Positions 13,927 through 22,068 of a stretch of DNA of 23,026 bases are shown piece after piece. Made by a program: the position numbers and the translations under genes. Below the pieces are notes generated by a model. The model saw nothing but the letters and a program-made list of their open reading frames with translations. It ran no database searches and was not told the DNA's origin. Each line of letters starts with the position of its first letter. Within the stretch, counting starts at the first letter, position 1. Source of the stretch: JACVRW01 sp035705985 (GTDB lineage Bacteria; Actinomycetota; Thermoleophilia; Solirubrobacterales; Thermoleophilaceae); NCBI GenBank assembly GCA_035705985.1, contig DASSVP010000100.1:1-23026 (forward strand), written 5' to 3'.

Positions 13927-16010
13927 ACTGCCCCTCCTGTCGGTTGCACCACTTGCCTTCTCTTCCTGCCCAAGCCGAACAGCGGTCCGCCGCCGGAGCG
14001 CTCGCGCCGCTCGCCGCGGTGTCCCTGCGTGACGCGGTCGAGAGCGATGCCGAGCGCGAGGATCGCGATCGATGCCACGACACCCTCGCCGAACTCGTTG
14101 CGCTGGAGGCCGCGCGCGACCATGTCGCCGAGCGCGCCCGAGCCCACCAGGCCGCCGATCACGACCACCGCCAGCACCATGATGATCCCCTGGTTGACCC
14201 CGAGCATGATGCTGTCGCGCGCCAGCGGCATCTTCACCTTGCGCAGCAGCTGCATCCGCGACGCGCCGAACGCCTGCGCGGCCTCGACCGGCGCGGCCGG
14301 GACGTTCCGCAGCCCCGATGTGACGAGCCGGATGATCACCGGGATCGCGTAGAGCACGGATGCCACCACGCCCGGCACGCGCGACACCGGCATCAGGTAG
14401 ATGAACGGGATGATGTAGATGAGCTGCGGAAGCGTTTGCAGCGTGTCGAGTATGGGCCGGAAGATCTTCTCCACGCGCGGGCTCTCGGCCGCCCAGACCC
14501 CGAGGGCGATTCCGATCACGACGGCGATCGCGGTGGCCACGAGCACCTGCGACGCCGTGTCCATCGCCTCCTCCCATACGCCCATGAAGCCGATCAGCGC
14601 GAGCATCAGGAACGCTGTGACCGCGGGGCGAAGGCCGCTGAGCACGAAGGCGATCGCGGTCAGCGCCGCGAGCACGACGAACCAGGGCGACTCGACAAGC
14701 AGCTGGCGGACGGGCTCGAGGAAGCTGTCGAGGATGAAGTTCCCGAGCCAGTCCGTGATCGTGAAGATGAACGTGTCCGGGTCCTGGATGTAGTCGAGCA
14801 CGTCCTGGATCCAGCCGAGCAGCGTGTCCTGGATGTCCGCGGTGTAGATGCTGGTCGCCGTCTCGAACTCCTCCGGGTAGATCTCCTGCGCGCCCACCAG
14901 CTTGGCGACGACGACTGCCGCCACGATCGCGCCGAAGGTGATCAGCGTCGCGCGGCGGGCGCGCTTCCTCTTCTCGTCGGTGAGCTGGCGCCGCTCCGGG
15001 TCCGTCCGGTCGGCGATCGCGGCAGTTGCGCGGTCGAGCGCGATGGCCATGATCACGATCGCGATGCCGGCCAGCAGCGCCAGCGCCGGGTTCGAGTAGA
15101 GCCCGTTGGTCACGACGTCGCCGAGCCCGCGGCCGCCGATCAGGCCGGCGATGACCACGAGCGACAGCGCGAACATGATCGTCTGGTTCAGCGCGAGCAG
15201 GAGCTGCCTGCGGGCGAGCGGGAGCTGGACCTTGAAGAGCGTCTGCCGCGGCGTGGCGCCCAGCGCCTGGGACGCCTCGACCGACTCCGCCGTCACACCT
15301 CGGATCCCGAGCGCGGTGATGCGCACGGCCGGCGGGATGGCGTAGATCATCGTGCAGATCACGGCCGCCGCCGGGCCGACCGAGAAGATGATCACGATCG
15401 GCATCAGATAGGCGAACGCGGGCACGATCTGCATCGCGTCGAGCACCGGTGTGATCCCCCGGTAGAAGCGGTCGTTGCGCCCGGCGAAGATGCCGATCGG
15501 GACGCCGACGGCCAGGGAGAGCACCACCGCCGCGAACATGAGCGCCAGCGTCTGGATGGCCGGCTCCCACAGGCCCATCAGCGCGAACGAGATGAAGGCG
15601 GCCAGGACGGTCAGCGCCGCGCGAACGCCGCCGAAGCGCCACACGATCAGCGTGCCCGCCGCCATCGTGCCGAGCCAGGTCATCCACTCGAGCAGGTTCA
15701 GCATCGCCGTCACGAGCCAGTCGGCGAACGCCCGGAACGCGTCGAGCAGGGCGAAGAACGGGTTCGAGCCCTCCGTGCGCTGCTCGAGCAGCCAGTCCTG
15801 CGCCTTGTCGATCTCGCGCGGCAGCTCCTCCCAGACCAGCGACGCCGGCCAGGGATAGTCGTTCCGGAGGAGGAAGAAGATGATGATCCAGACCGCGACG
15901 ATCAGCGCGACCTGGGCGCCGCGCCCGCGGAAGCGCGACAGGGGCGAGGCGAGCGCCGGCGCTCGCAGGCTGCCGCTAGCCGCGGCCATCGGAGTCGCGA
16001 CTGGACGCAT
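13923..16010 (-). CDS. opuAB: Tandem-fused glycine betaine-type ABC permease
   Basis: This is a 695-residue membrane protein made of two ProW/OpuAB-like permease domains in one chain. Domain 1 (about 135-345) has the EAA loop EASQALGATPRQTLFKVQLP, and domain 2 (about 470-665) has EAAQAFGASRMQLLRKVKMP. Each is preceded by DAMQIVPAFAYLMP or DTLQTLPQLIYIIP and followed by the NQ(T/G)I helix. The central linker contains charged and aromatic residues and a further membrane segment. A single such protein could form the whole membrane channel instead of a homodimer. ATG 16010 overlaps the ATPase gene by 35 bp; ATG 15989 is an alternative, and neither has a good ribosome site. Confidence 0.93.
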   Translation of the reverse strand: MRPVATPMAAASGSLRAPALASPLSRFRGRGAQVALIVAVWIIIFFLLRNDYPWPASLVWEELPREIDKAQDWLLEQRTEGSNPFFALLDAFRAFADWLVTAMLNLLEWMTWLGTMAAGTLIVWRFGGVRAALTVLAAFISFALMGLWEPAIQTLALMFAAVVLSLAVGVPIGIFAGRNDRFYRGITPVLDAMQIVPAFAYLMPIVIIFSVGPAAAVICTMIYAIPPAVRITALGIRGVTAESVEASQALGATPRQTLFKVQLPLARRQLLLALNQTIMFALSLVVIAGLIGGRGLGDVVTNGLYSNPALALLAGIAIVIMAIALDRATAAIADRTDPERRQLTDEKRKRARRATLITFGAIVAAVVVAKLVGAQEIYPEEFETATSIYTADIQDTLLGWIQDVLDYIQDPDTFIFTITDWLGNFILDSFLEPVRQLLVESPWFVVLAALTAIAFVLSGLRPAVTAFLMLALIGFMGVWEEAMDTASQVLVATAIAVVIGIALGVWAAESPRVEKIFRPILDTLQTLPQLIYIIPFIYLMPVSRVPGVVASVLYAIPVIIRLVTSGLRNVPAAPVEAAQAFGASRMQLLRKVKMPLARDSIMLGVNQGIIMVLAVVVIGGLVGSGALGDMVARGLQRNEFGEGVVASIAILALGIALDRVTQGHRGERRERSGGGPLFGLGRKRRQVVQPTGGAV

Positions 16011-17091
16011 GCGGATCTTCGGCGATCGCCCGAAGGATCGCGTCGCGGTCCACGACGCCGACCACCTGACCGTCCTTGACCGCGCGCACCGGCCGCTCGC
16101 TCGAGGCGATGACCGGCACGGCCTCCTTGAGGGTGGTCGTCACGGGCAGCTCCGGCCCGCCGTCCTCTCCCGGCCGCGCGTCACGCATGATCCAGCGGAG
16201 CGTGAGCACGTGGGTGCGCGGGATGTCGCGCACGAAGTTCTCGACGTACTCGTCCGCGGGTGAGCCCACCAGCTCCTCCGGCGTGCCGAGCTGCACGATC
16301 GCGCCGTCGCGCATGATCGCGATGCGGTCGCCGAGGCGCAGCGCCTCGGGCAGATCGTGCGTGATGAAGAGCATGGTCTTGCCCGTCTCCTCCTGGAGCC
16401 GGATGACCTCGTCCTGCATGTCGCGCCGGATCAGCGGGTCGAGCGCGCTGAAGGGCTCGTCGTAGAGCATCAGCTGCGGGTCCACTGCGAAGGCGCGCGC
16501 CACTCCCACGCGCTGCTGCATGCCGCCCGAGAGCTGCGCCGGGAACGAGTTCGCGACGTCGTTGAGGCCCACGAGCCCGAGCACCTCGTGCGCGCGCTTC
16601 AGCCGCTCCTCCTTGGAGACGCCCTGGATCTCGAGGCCGAAGGCGACGTTGTCGGCCACCGTGCGGTGGGCCAGCAGCCCGAAGTGCTGGAACACCATCG
16701 ACACGCGGTGGCGGCGCAGCTCGCGAAGCTCGGCGGCGTCGGCGCCCGTCACGTCGCAGTCCCCGATCCTCACGGTCCCGGCGGTGGGCTCGATGAGCCG
16801 GATCAGGGTGCGGACCAGGGTGGACTTCCCGGAGCCCGAGAGCCCCATGACGACGAAGACCTCGCCCGGCCAGACGTCGAGCGTGATGTCCTTGACCGCA
16901 GCAACCACGCCCCGCTTCTCGCGCAGCTCGGCGCGCGGAAGGTCGGCGTCGGGCGTGCCGATGACCTTGTCGGCGCCCGGGCCGAACAGCTTCCAGACGC
17001 CCTCGGCACGGAGCAGCGGGTCGCCGTTGCGATCTGCCGTCCGGGGGGCCTCAGTGGTCTCCACGGCCGCGGAGCCGTGCGAGTCGCTCAT
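15976..17091 (-). CDS. opuAA: Glycine betaine-type ABC transporter ATPase with C-terminal CBS-like region
   Basis: This is a 371-residue ATPase of the ProV/OpuAA type. Walker A GLSGSGKST is at 83-91, the Q-loop Gln at about 135 (MVFQHFGLL), the signature LSGGMQQRVG at 187-196 and Walker B LMLYDEPFSALDP at 207-219, followed by the switch His in FITHDL. The N-terminus contains the ProV-type segment LRAEGVWKLFGPGADKVI. The last 80 residues or so (VTTTLKEAVPVIASSERPVRAVKDGQVVGVVDRDAIL) form a single CBS-like unit rather than a clear pair, which in relatives senses ionic strength. The start is ATG 17091. A TGATATATCA operator lies 11 bp upstream, so this gene can begin its own regulated transcript even though aldehyde dehydrogenase is 47 bp upstream on the same strand. 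Confidence 0.95.
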   Translation of the reverse strand: MSDSHGSAAVETTEAPRTADRNGDPLLRAEGVWKLFGPGADKVIGTPDADLPRAELREKRGVVAAVKDITLDVWPGEVFVVMGLSGSGKSTLVRTLIRLIEPTAGTVRIGDCDVTGADAAELRELRRHRVSMVFQHFGLLAHRTVADNVAFGLEIQGVSKEERLKRAHEVLGLVGLNDVANSFPAQLSGGMQQRVGVARAFAVDPQLMLYDEPFSALDPLIRRDMQDEVIRLQEETGKTMLFITHDLPEALRLGDRIAIMRDGAIVQLGTPEELVGSPADEYVENFVRDIPRTHVLTLRWIMRDARPGEDGGPELPVTTTLKEAVPVIASSERPVRAVKDGQVVGVVDRDAILRAIAEDPHASSRDSDGRG

Positions 17092-17101
17092 CTCGGCGCG
17101 A

Positions 17102-17111
17102 TGATATATCA
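17102..17111. promoter_or_regulatory. TGATATATCA operator upstream of the transporter ATPase
   Basis: This is a perfect 10-bp palindrome, 11 bp before the opuAA ATG. Including flanks, the minus strand reads AGCCTGATATATCA (17115-17102), identical to the sequence in the gntR/MTHFR gap. Eight of ten core bases are A/T in a GC-rich genome. It is the likely binding site of the GntR/FCD regulator encoded upstream. Confidence 0.75.
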
Positions 17112-17138
17112 GGCTGGGCGACCCGCGCTAGGGCAAAG

Positions 17139-18578
17139 TTACGCCTGTATTAGGACTGTCTGGAGTTCCGTGAGCGTCTCCATCGGATAGCTCCCGCCCA
17201 CGCGCCCGATGCCGCTCTGGGAGCGGGCACGGCCGCCCCACGGGAGGTGCGGCTCCCAGTAGTTCGTGGTCTCGTTGATGTTCACGAGGCCCATCGGAAC
17301 GGAGTCCGCGTAGCGCATCCCCGCCCCGAGGTCGCGCGTGAAGATCGCGGCCATGAGGCCATAGGTCTGCGCGTTCGTCTGGTCGATCGCGTCCTCGAGC
17401 GAGCGGATTCCAACCACCGGCGCGATCGGCCCGAACGTCTCCTGCGTGACCGCGATCGAGTCCGGCGGCACATGGTCCAGCACCGTCGGCTGCCAGTACA
17501 GGCTGGTGGGAAAGCCCTCGGCGCGGCTGCCGCCGGTCACCACCGTCGCGCCGCGCTCCACGGCGTCCGCCACGTGGGCGTCCATCTTCGCCGCACCCGG
17601 CTCGTTGTTCACGGGCCCCATGGTGGTCTTGTCGTCGAGCGGGTCGCCGAGCCGGACCTCGCGCTCCACCTCCGCGGCCAGCAGCTCCACGAACTCGTCG
17701 CGCACGGCCTCGTGCACGAGGATCCGCTCGGCGGCGGAGCAGCTCTGGCCGGCGCCGAGGAACGAGCCGACCCGCGCGGCTTCCGCGGCGGCCGGCAGGT
17801 CAGCGTCGTCCATCACCACGAGGGGGCCGTTGCCGCCCATCTCCAGGAGCTGCGCCTTGCCCGCCGCCTGGCGCGCGACGATCAGCCCGGTCTCCGTCGA
17901 GCCCGTGAACGCCACGACGTGGGTTCCGGGGTTCACCGCCAGCTCGTCGCCCACCTCCGGCCCGGGGCCGATCACGAAGTTGAAGACGCCCGGCGGCAGA
18001 TCCGCCTCCGCCACGCACTCGGCGAGCAGCCCCGAGCAGACCGCGGTGGACGGGGCCGGCGTCCATACGACCGTGCAGCCGCAGGCGAGCGCCGGCGCGA
18101 GCACCTCCGCGGGCATCGTGTAGGGCCAGTTCCACGGCGTGATCAGCCCGAGCACGCCGCGCGGGCGGCGCAATAGCAGCACCCGTCGTCCCGGCGTGGC
18201 GCTCTGCGGGATCGTGCCCTCGACGCGCTTGCCGTCCTCGGCGGCCATGCGGAAGAACTCGATCAGCTCACCGACCTCTACCTCGGACTCCGCCTTCAGC
18301 GGCTTGCCCTGGTCGAGCGTCAGCACGCGCGCCAGCTCGTCGGCGCGGCGCTCCATCACATCCGCCACGCGGTGGAGCAGCGCGCCGCGCTCGAAGCCGG
18401 TCCGGCCGCCCCATGACGGGAACGCGGCGTTCGCCGCCGCGATCGCGAGGCGCGCGTCCGCCCGGTCTCCCCAGGCGACAGGCCCGAGCGACTCACCCGT
18501 GGCGGGGCTGCTGGCCTCCTCGGCGGCGCCGCTCGTCGCGTCGCGCCACTCGCCGTCGATGAACATCCGGGTCTTCAT
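17139..18578 (-). CDS. NAD(P)-dependent aldehyde dehydrogenase
   Basis: This is a 479-residue protein, the usual ALDH length. Catalytic residues are present: Asn150 in PWNWP, Glu246 in LEMGGN and the nucleophile Cys280 in GAGQSCSAAERI; ETFGPIAPV follows in the C-terminal half. The conserved Lys of the KPSE motif, which contacts the cofactor ribose, is replaced: the region reads VWTPAPST with Thr173 there. It oxidises an aldehyde to its carboxylate in the cytoplasm; context suggests betaine aldehyde or an aldehyde from amine breakdown, but the sequence alone does not show the substrate. ATG 18578 overlaps the gntR stop in ATGA, so the two are translated together. Confidence 0.95.
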   Translation of the reverse strand: MKTRMFIDGEWRDATSGAAEEASSPATGESLGPVAWGDRADARLAIAAANAAFPSWGGRTGFERGALLHRVADVMERRADELARVLTLDQGKPLKAESEVEVGELIEFFRMAAEDGKRVEGTIPQSATPGRRVLLLRRPRGVLGLITPWNWPYTMPAEVLAPALACGCTVVWTPAPSTAVCSGLLAECVAEADLPPGVFNFVIGPGPEVGDELAVNPGTHVVAFTGSTETGLIVARQAAGKAQLLEMGGNGPLVVMDDADLPAAAEAARVGSFLGAGQSCSAAERILVHEAVRDEFVELLAAEVEREVRLGDPLDDKTTMGPVNNEPGAAKMDAHVADAVERGATVVTGGSRAEGFPTSLYWQPTVLDHVPPDSIAVTQETFGPIAPVVGIRSLEDAIDQTNAQTYGLMAAIFTRDLGAGMRYADSVPMGLVNINETTNYWEPHLPWGGRARSQSGIGRVGGSYPMETLTELQTVLIQA

Positions 18579-19252
18579 GTCACCTTCTTGCTGAACGCGG
18601 TGAGGATCTCGCGCTGGAACGCGAGCACGTGCTCGCGCATGATCGTGCGGGCGTGCGAGCCGTTTCGGTCGAGGATCGCCTCGAGCAGCTGCGTCTGGTC
18701 GTGCACGGCGTGGCCGAGCGTCGGCACGCGGTCGAGCACGAGGTACCAGATGCGGAGCGAGTGGGTGAAGTAGCGCTCGAGCGTCTGGGCGAGGTAGGGG
18801 TTATGGGCGGCGGCCCAGGTGAAGCGGTGGATCCGCTCGTCCACTCCCATGAGCCGCTGCTGCTCCTGCGGGCCGAGCTGCTCGACTTCCTTCAGGAGCG
18901 CCTCGGCGGCAGCGCGCGTGTCGGGGTCGAGCCGCAGCGCCGCCAGCTCGGCGGCGTAGCCCTCGAGCTCCGCGCGCACCTCGGTGATGTTCTGGATGTC
19001 GGCCGCCTCGACGGCGGTCACGAAGGTCCCCCGCCGCGGCTGGACCTCGACGAGGTTCTCGAGCGCGAGCCGCTTCACCGCCTCGCGCAGCGGCGTGCGG
19101 CCGATGCCCATCTCGCCCATCAGCTCGTCCTCGCGGAGCACGGTGCCGGGCGGGAGGCCCAGGGTCACGATGCGGTCGCGCAGCTCCTCGTAGGCGTGCT
19201 CGGCGACCAGCCGCGTGGCGGTTGCGTCCGGGACCTGCTCGGGCGACGCCAT
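18575..19252 (-). CDS. GntR-family (FCD/FadR-type) transcriptional regulator
   Basis: This is a 225-residue protein. The winged helix-turn-helix spans about 15-80 (DELMGEMGIGRTPLREAVKR, then the wing QPRRGTFV). The FCD effector domain spans about 88-218; its metal-site pattern is suggested by Asp138-x3-His142 and later His184 and His208. FCD regulators commonly bind small carboxylates and leave DNA on binding. The start is ATG 19252. A TGATATATCA palindrome lies 9 bp upstream in the 20-bp gap to the divergent MTHFR-family gene, and an identical 14-bp match stands before the transporter ATPase. It probably represses itself, the aldehyde dehydrogenase, the transporter and the MTHFR-family gene, and responds to a pathway intermediate. 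Confidence 0.95.
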   Translation of the reverse strand: MASPEQVPDATATRLVAEHAYEELRDRIVTLGLPPGTVLREDELMGEMGIGRTPLREAVKRLALENLVEVQPRRGTFVTAVEAADIQNITEVRAELEGYAAELAALRLDPDTRAAAEALLKEVEQLGPQEQQRLMGVDERIHRFTWAAAHNPYLAQTLERYFTHSLRIWYLVLDRVPTLGHAVHDQTQLLEAILDRNGSHARTIMREHVLAFQREILTAFSKKVT

Positions 19253-19260
19253 TGGTAGCC

Positions 19261-19270
19261 TGATATATCA
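19261..19270. promoter_or_regulatory. TGATATATCA operator shared by gntR and MTHFR-family genes
   Basis: This perfect 10-bp palindrome occupies half of the 20-bp gap between the two divergent start codons: 9 bp from ATG 19252 and 2 bp from ATG 19273. Together with AGCC before it (19257-19270) it is identical to the copy near 17102. Its A/T-rich core is also the only possible -10 region for either gene, so bound regulator would block both promoters. Confidence 0.75.
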
Positions 19271-19272
19271 CG

Positions 19273-20115
19273 ATGGCGACAACCGTGGGGCCGACGGTGT
19301 CAGAACTCCTGCGTAATTCGCGCTTCGAGATCCTGCCGCTCGACGGGATCGAAGACCAGGTGCGCGAGCATCTGACCACGGACGTGAAGGTCACCGTGAC
19401 CGCCTCGCCGCGGAAGGGGCTCGAGGCCACGCTCGACCTGAGCGAGCGGCTCGCGCGGGCCGGCTACCCGGTCGTCCCGCATCTCTCCGCGCGCCTCGTG
19501 CGCGACCGCGCCCACCTCGAGGAGGTGCTGGCGCGGCTGAAGGAGGCGGGCGTCCGCGAGCTGTTCGTGCCGGCGGGCGACGCCACCGAGCCGGGTGAGT
19601 TCCAGGGAGCCGCCGAGCTGCTCGCGGCGATGGGCGAGGCGCGCTCGCAGTTCGAGCGGATCGGGATCACGGGCTATCCCGAGAGCCACCACCTGATCCC
19701 CGACGAGGAGACGATCAAGGCGATGTTCGAGAAGGCCGAGATGGCCACCGACATCATCAGCCAGCTCTGCTTCGAGGCGGAGGTCATCCGCGACTGGATC
19801 AAGAACGTGCGCGAGCGCGGCACGAACCTGCCGATCTGGATCGGCATGCCCGGCTGCGTCGACGAGGCGAAGCTCATGCGGATCACGATGAAGATCGGCA
19901 TGGCAGAGTCGGCGCGCTTCCTGCGCCACAACTCGGGCGTGCTGGCGCGCGTGCTGAAACGTCAGTTCAAGCCGGACCGGCTGCTGCGCGACCTCACGCC
20001 GGTCGTGAGCGATCCGGCCGCGAACGTGGCCGGCTTCCACCTCTACACGTTCAACGAGGTGGGTCGGACGGAGCGCTGGCGTCGCCGGACGATCGAGCGC
20101 CTTCGGGCTCGCTGA
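19273..20115 (+). CDS. Methylenetetrahydrofolate reductase-family protein
   Basis: This is a 280-residue TIM-barrel protein, close to the usual bacterial MetF length. Family features are VTVTASPRKGLEATLDLSERL near the N-terminus (the usual first barrel strand), VVPHLSARLV, ELFVPAGDATEPGEF (the GGD-like flavin-contact loop, here AGD), IGITGYPESHHLIPDE, and IISQLCFEAEVIRDW, IWIGMPGCVD and AGFHLYTFNE. It should interconvert methylene- and methyl-tetrahydrofolate using flavin. Divergence across a shared operator from a regulator of betaine-type uptake suggests it handles C1 units released by demethylation rather than methionine synthesis. The start is ATG 19273, directly at the operator, without a ribosome site. 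The 3' end overlaps the convergent Fe-S gene by 65 bp. Confidence 0.9.
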   Translation: MATTVGPTVSELLRNSRFEILPLDGIEDQVREHLTTDVKVTVTASPRKGLEATLDLSERLARAGYPVVPHLSARLVRDRAHLEEVLARLKEAGVRELFVPAGDATEPGEFQGAAELLAAMGEARSQFERIGITGYPESHHLIPDEETIKAMFEKAEMATDIISQLCFEAEVIRDWIKNVRERGTNLPIWIGMPGCVDEAKLMRITMKIGMAESARFLRHNSGVLARVLKRQFKPDRLLRDLTPVVSDPAANVAGFHLYTFNEVGRTERWRRRTIERLRAR

Positions 20116-21988
20116 GCGACTCGACCAGCAGCGTCGAAACGTCCGCCACGCGCATCTCGGCGCCACGCGCCTTCACGCCGTCGTCGAGCATCACCGTGCA
20201 GAACGGGCACGCGACCGCCAGCGTCTCCGCGCCGGTCTCGGCCGCCTCGCGTGCGCGCTCCTCGTTGATCGGCTTGGCGCGCTCCTCCATCCACATGCGC
20301 GCTCCCCCCGCGCCGCAGCAGAACGTGCGCTCCTCGCGCCGCTCCATCTCGATCGGCGTCCCGACCGCCTCGACGATCGCGCGCGGGTCGGCCTTCACGT
20401 CGTTGTGGCGCGCGAGGTAGCACGAGTCGTGGTAGGTGATCGTCTTGCCGTTCTTCGAGGCGGGCTCGAGCCTGCCGTCGCGCACGAGATCCGCCAGGAG
20501 CTCGCTGTGGTGCACGACCTCGTAGTCCCCGCCGAAGTCGGAATATTCGTTTCCCAACGTGTTGAAGCAGTGCGGGCAGCTCGCGACGATCTTCGTGACG
20601 CCCGCGTCGTTCAGCGTCGAGACGTTCTGCTCGGCGTGAGCCTGGTAGAGGTACTCGTTGCCCATCCGGCGCGCGGGGTCGCCGGTGCACGACTCGCGCG
20701 GGCCGAGGATCGCGAAGTCCACGCCCGCCGCCTGGAGCAGCTTGGCGGTGGACTGCGCGGCGGTGCGCGCGCGCTCGTCGAACGACGCCGCGCAGCCCAC
20801 CCAGTAGAGGACCTCCGGCGCCGGGTCGCCCGGCTCGAGCACGCGCACGCCCAGCCCCTCGGCCCAGTCCGCACGCTCGGTCTGCGGCTTGCCCCACGGG
20901 TTCGAGGCGCGCTCGACGTCGCGCAACATCTGCTCCGACTCGGTGGGGAACGACGACTCCATCATCACGAGGTGGCGGCGCAGGTCGATGATGTGATCCA
21001 CGTGCTCGATCGACACCGGGCACTCGCGCACGCAGGCGCCGCAGGTCACGCAGTCCCACACCACGTTGTCCGTGACCGCGTTCGGCACGAGCGGCGACGG
21101 CTCGAAGCCCTCCTCGCCGCGGATGAGCCTCGGGCCCTCCTCGAACACCTGGTCGCGCAGGGCCATGATCAGCAGCTTCGGCGACAGCTCCTTGCCGGTG
21201 TTCCAGGCGGGGCAGACGTCCTGGCAGCGGCCGCACTCCGTGCACGAGAACGTGTCGAGCGTCTGCTTCCAGGTGAGGTCGGGCACGGTGCCGGCACCGA
21301 AGCGCATCTCCTCCTCGGGCACGTCGAAGCGGAGCGGCTCCAGGCGGCCACGCGCGCGCGTGCGCGCGAAGAAGACGTTGAAGGCGGCCGTGGCGATGTG
21401 GAGGTGCTTCGAATGCGGCAGGTATGCGAGGAAGGTGAGGATGATCAGGATGTGCGCCCAGACGAAGACCCGTTCGAGCGCCTCGGCCGCGCCGCCGTCG
21501 CCGAAGATGTTCGATAGGGCGTTCGAGACCGGCGACCAGTCCGGATTCCACTCGTTCAGGCCGAGCGCGATGCGGGACGCGTGCCAGCAGAGCAGCGTCG
21601 TGACGATGCCGGCGATCAGCGCCAGGATCAGGTCGGCCTCGCCGAGGTGGCTGCCCTCGAAGCGAGCGGGGCGCTGGATCTTGCGGATGATGACGGCGCC
21701 GATGACGCCCACCAGAACGAGCACGGCGAACACGTCCACCATCAGTAGGAACCAGCCCTGGTGGCCGAGCCAGGGGAGCGTGGACTCCTTGTCGACCGCG
21801 CCGATCATCGCGATGACGATCGTCGGGAACAGGACGAGGAAGCCCCAGAAGATCGCGGCGTGAATGAGGCCGGGGACGAGCCGCTGGAGCAGCTTCTTCT
21901 GGCCGAGCACGATCACGGCCTCGTTCTTCACCCGCTCGGGCGTGTTGCCGAAGCGGTCGACCGGCTTCCCGAGCCGGATCAGGTCCAC
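20051..21988 (-). CDS. Membrane-bound Fe-S oxidoreductase (DgcB / ETF:quinone oxidoreductase type)
   Basis: This is at least 645 residues from GTG 21988. The N-terminal 200 residues are a NarI-like membrane domain with helices near 38-62, 82-102, 118-142 and 172-190 and candidate haem His residues (GLIHAAIFWGF, WHASRI, FVWAHIL, PHSKHLHI). Two 4Fe-4S motifs follow, CTECGRCQDVCP (249-260) and CVTCGACVRECP near 315, then two CCG domains (WVGCAASFDERA; SCPHCFNTLGNEY; TYHDSCYLARH; FCCGAGGARMWME; CPFCTVML). Relatives accept electrons from electron-transfer flavoprotein and pass them to quinone, or serve dimethylglycine oxidation (DgcB). Upstream in frame, bases 21989-22072 encode a further helix of about 20 residues, so the true start is probably earlier, possibly ATA 22072. 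It follows etfA directly. Confidence 0.92.
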   Translation of the reverse strand: MDLIRLGKPVDRFGNTPERVKNEAVIVLGQKKLLQRLVPGLIHAAIFWGFLVLFPTIVIAMIGAVDKESTLPWLGHQGWFLLMVDVFAVLVLVGVIGAVIIRKIQRPARFEGSHLGEADLILALIAGIVTTLLCWHASRIALGLNEWNPDWSPVSNALSNIFGDGGAAEALERVFVWAHILIILTFLAYLPHSKHLHIATAAFNVFFARTRARGRLEPLRFDVPEEEMRFGAGTVPDLTWKQTLDTFSCTECGRCQDVCPAWNTGKELSPKLLIMALRDQVFEEGPRLIRGEEGFEPSPLVPNAVTDNVVWDCVTCGACVRECPVSIEHVDHIIDLRRHLVMMESSFPTESEQMLRDVERASNPWGKPQTERADWAEGLGVRVLEPGDPAPEVLYWVGCAASFDERARTAAQSTAKLLQAAGVDFAILGPRESCTGDPARRMGNEYLYQAHAEQNVSTLNDAGVTKIVASCPHCFNTLGNEYSDFGGDYEVVHHSELLADLVRDGRLEPASKNGKTITYHDSCYLARHNDVKADPRAIVEAVGTPIEMERREERTFCCGAGGARMWMEERAKPINEERAREAAETGAETLAVACPFCTVMLDDGVKARGAEMRVADVSTLLVESLSEPEGARSSGDASAPSDPPR

Positions 21989-22068
21989 CAGCAGCTTGGC
22001 CCGGCGCGCGAACAGGAAGCCGCTGACGCCGAGCAGCAGAGCGAGCGCGAGCGCTCCCAGCGCTACGG

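Noticed and set aside
13944..16079. 711-codon plus-strand frame opposite the tandem permease
   Set aside because: It is low-complexity His/Arg/Asp/Glu and antisense to a protein with two intact permease domains.
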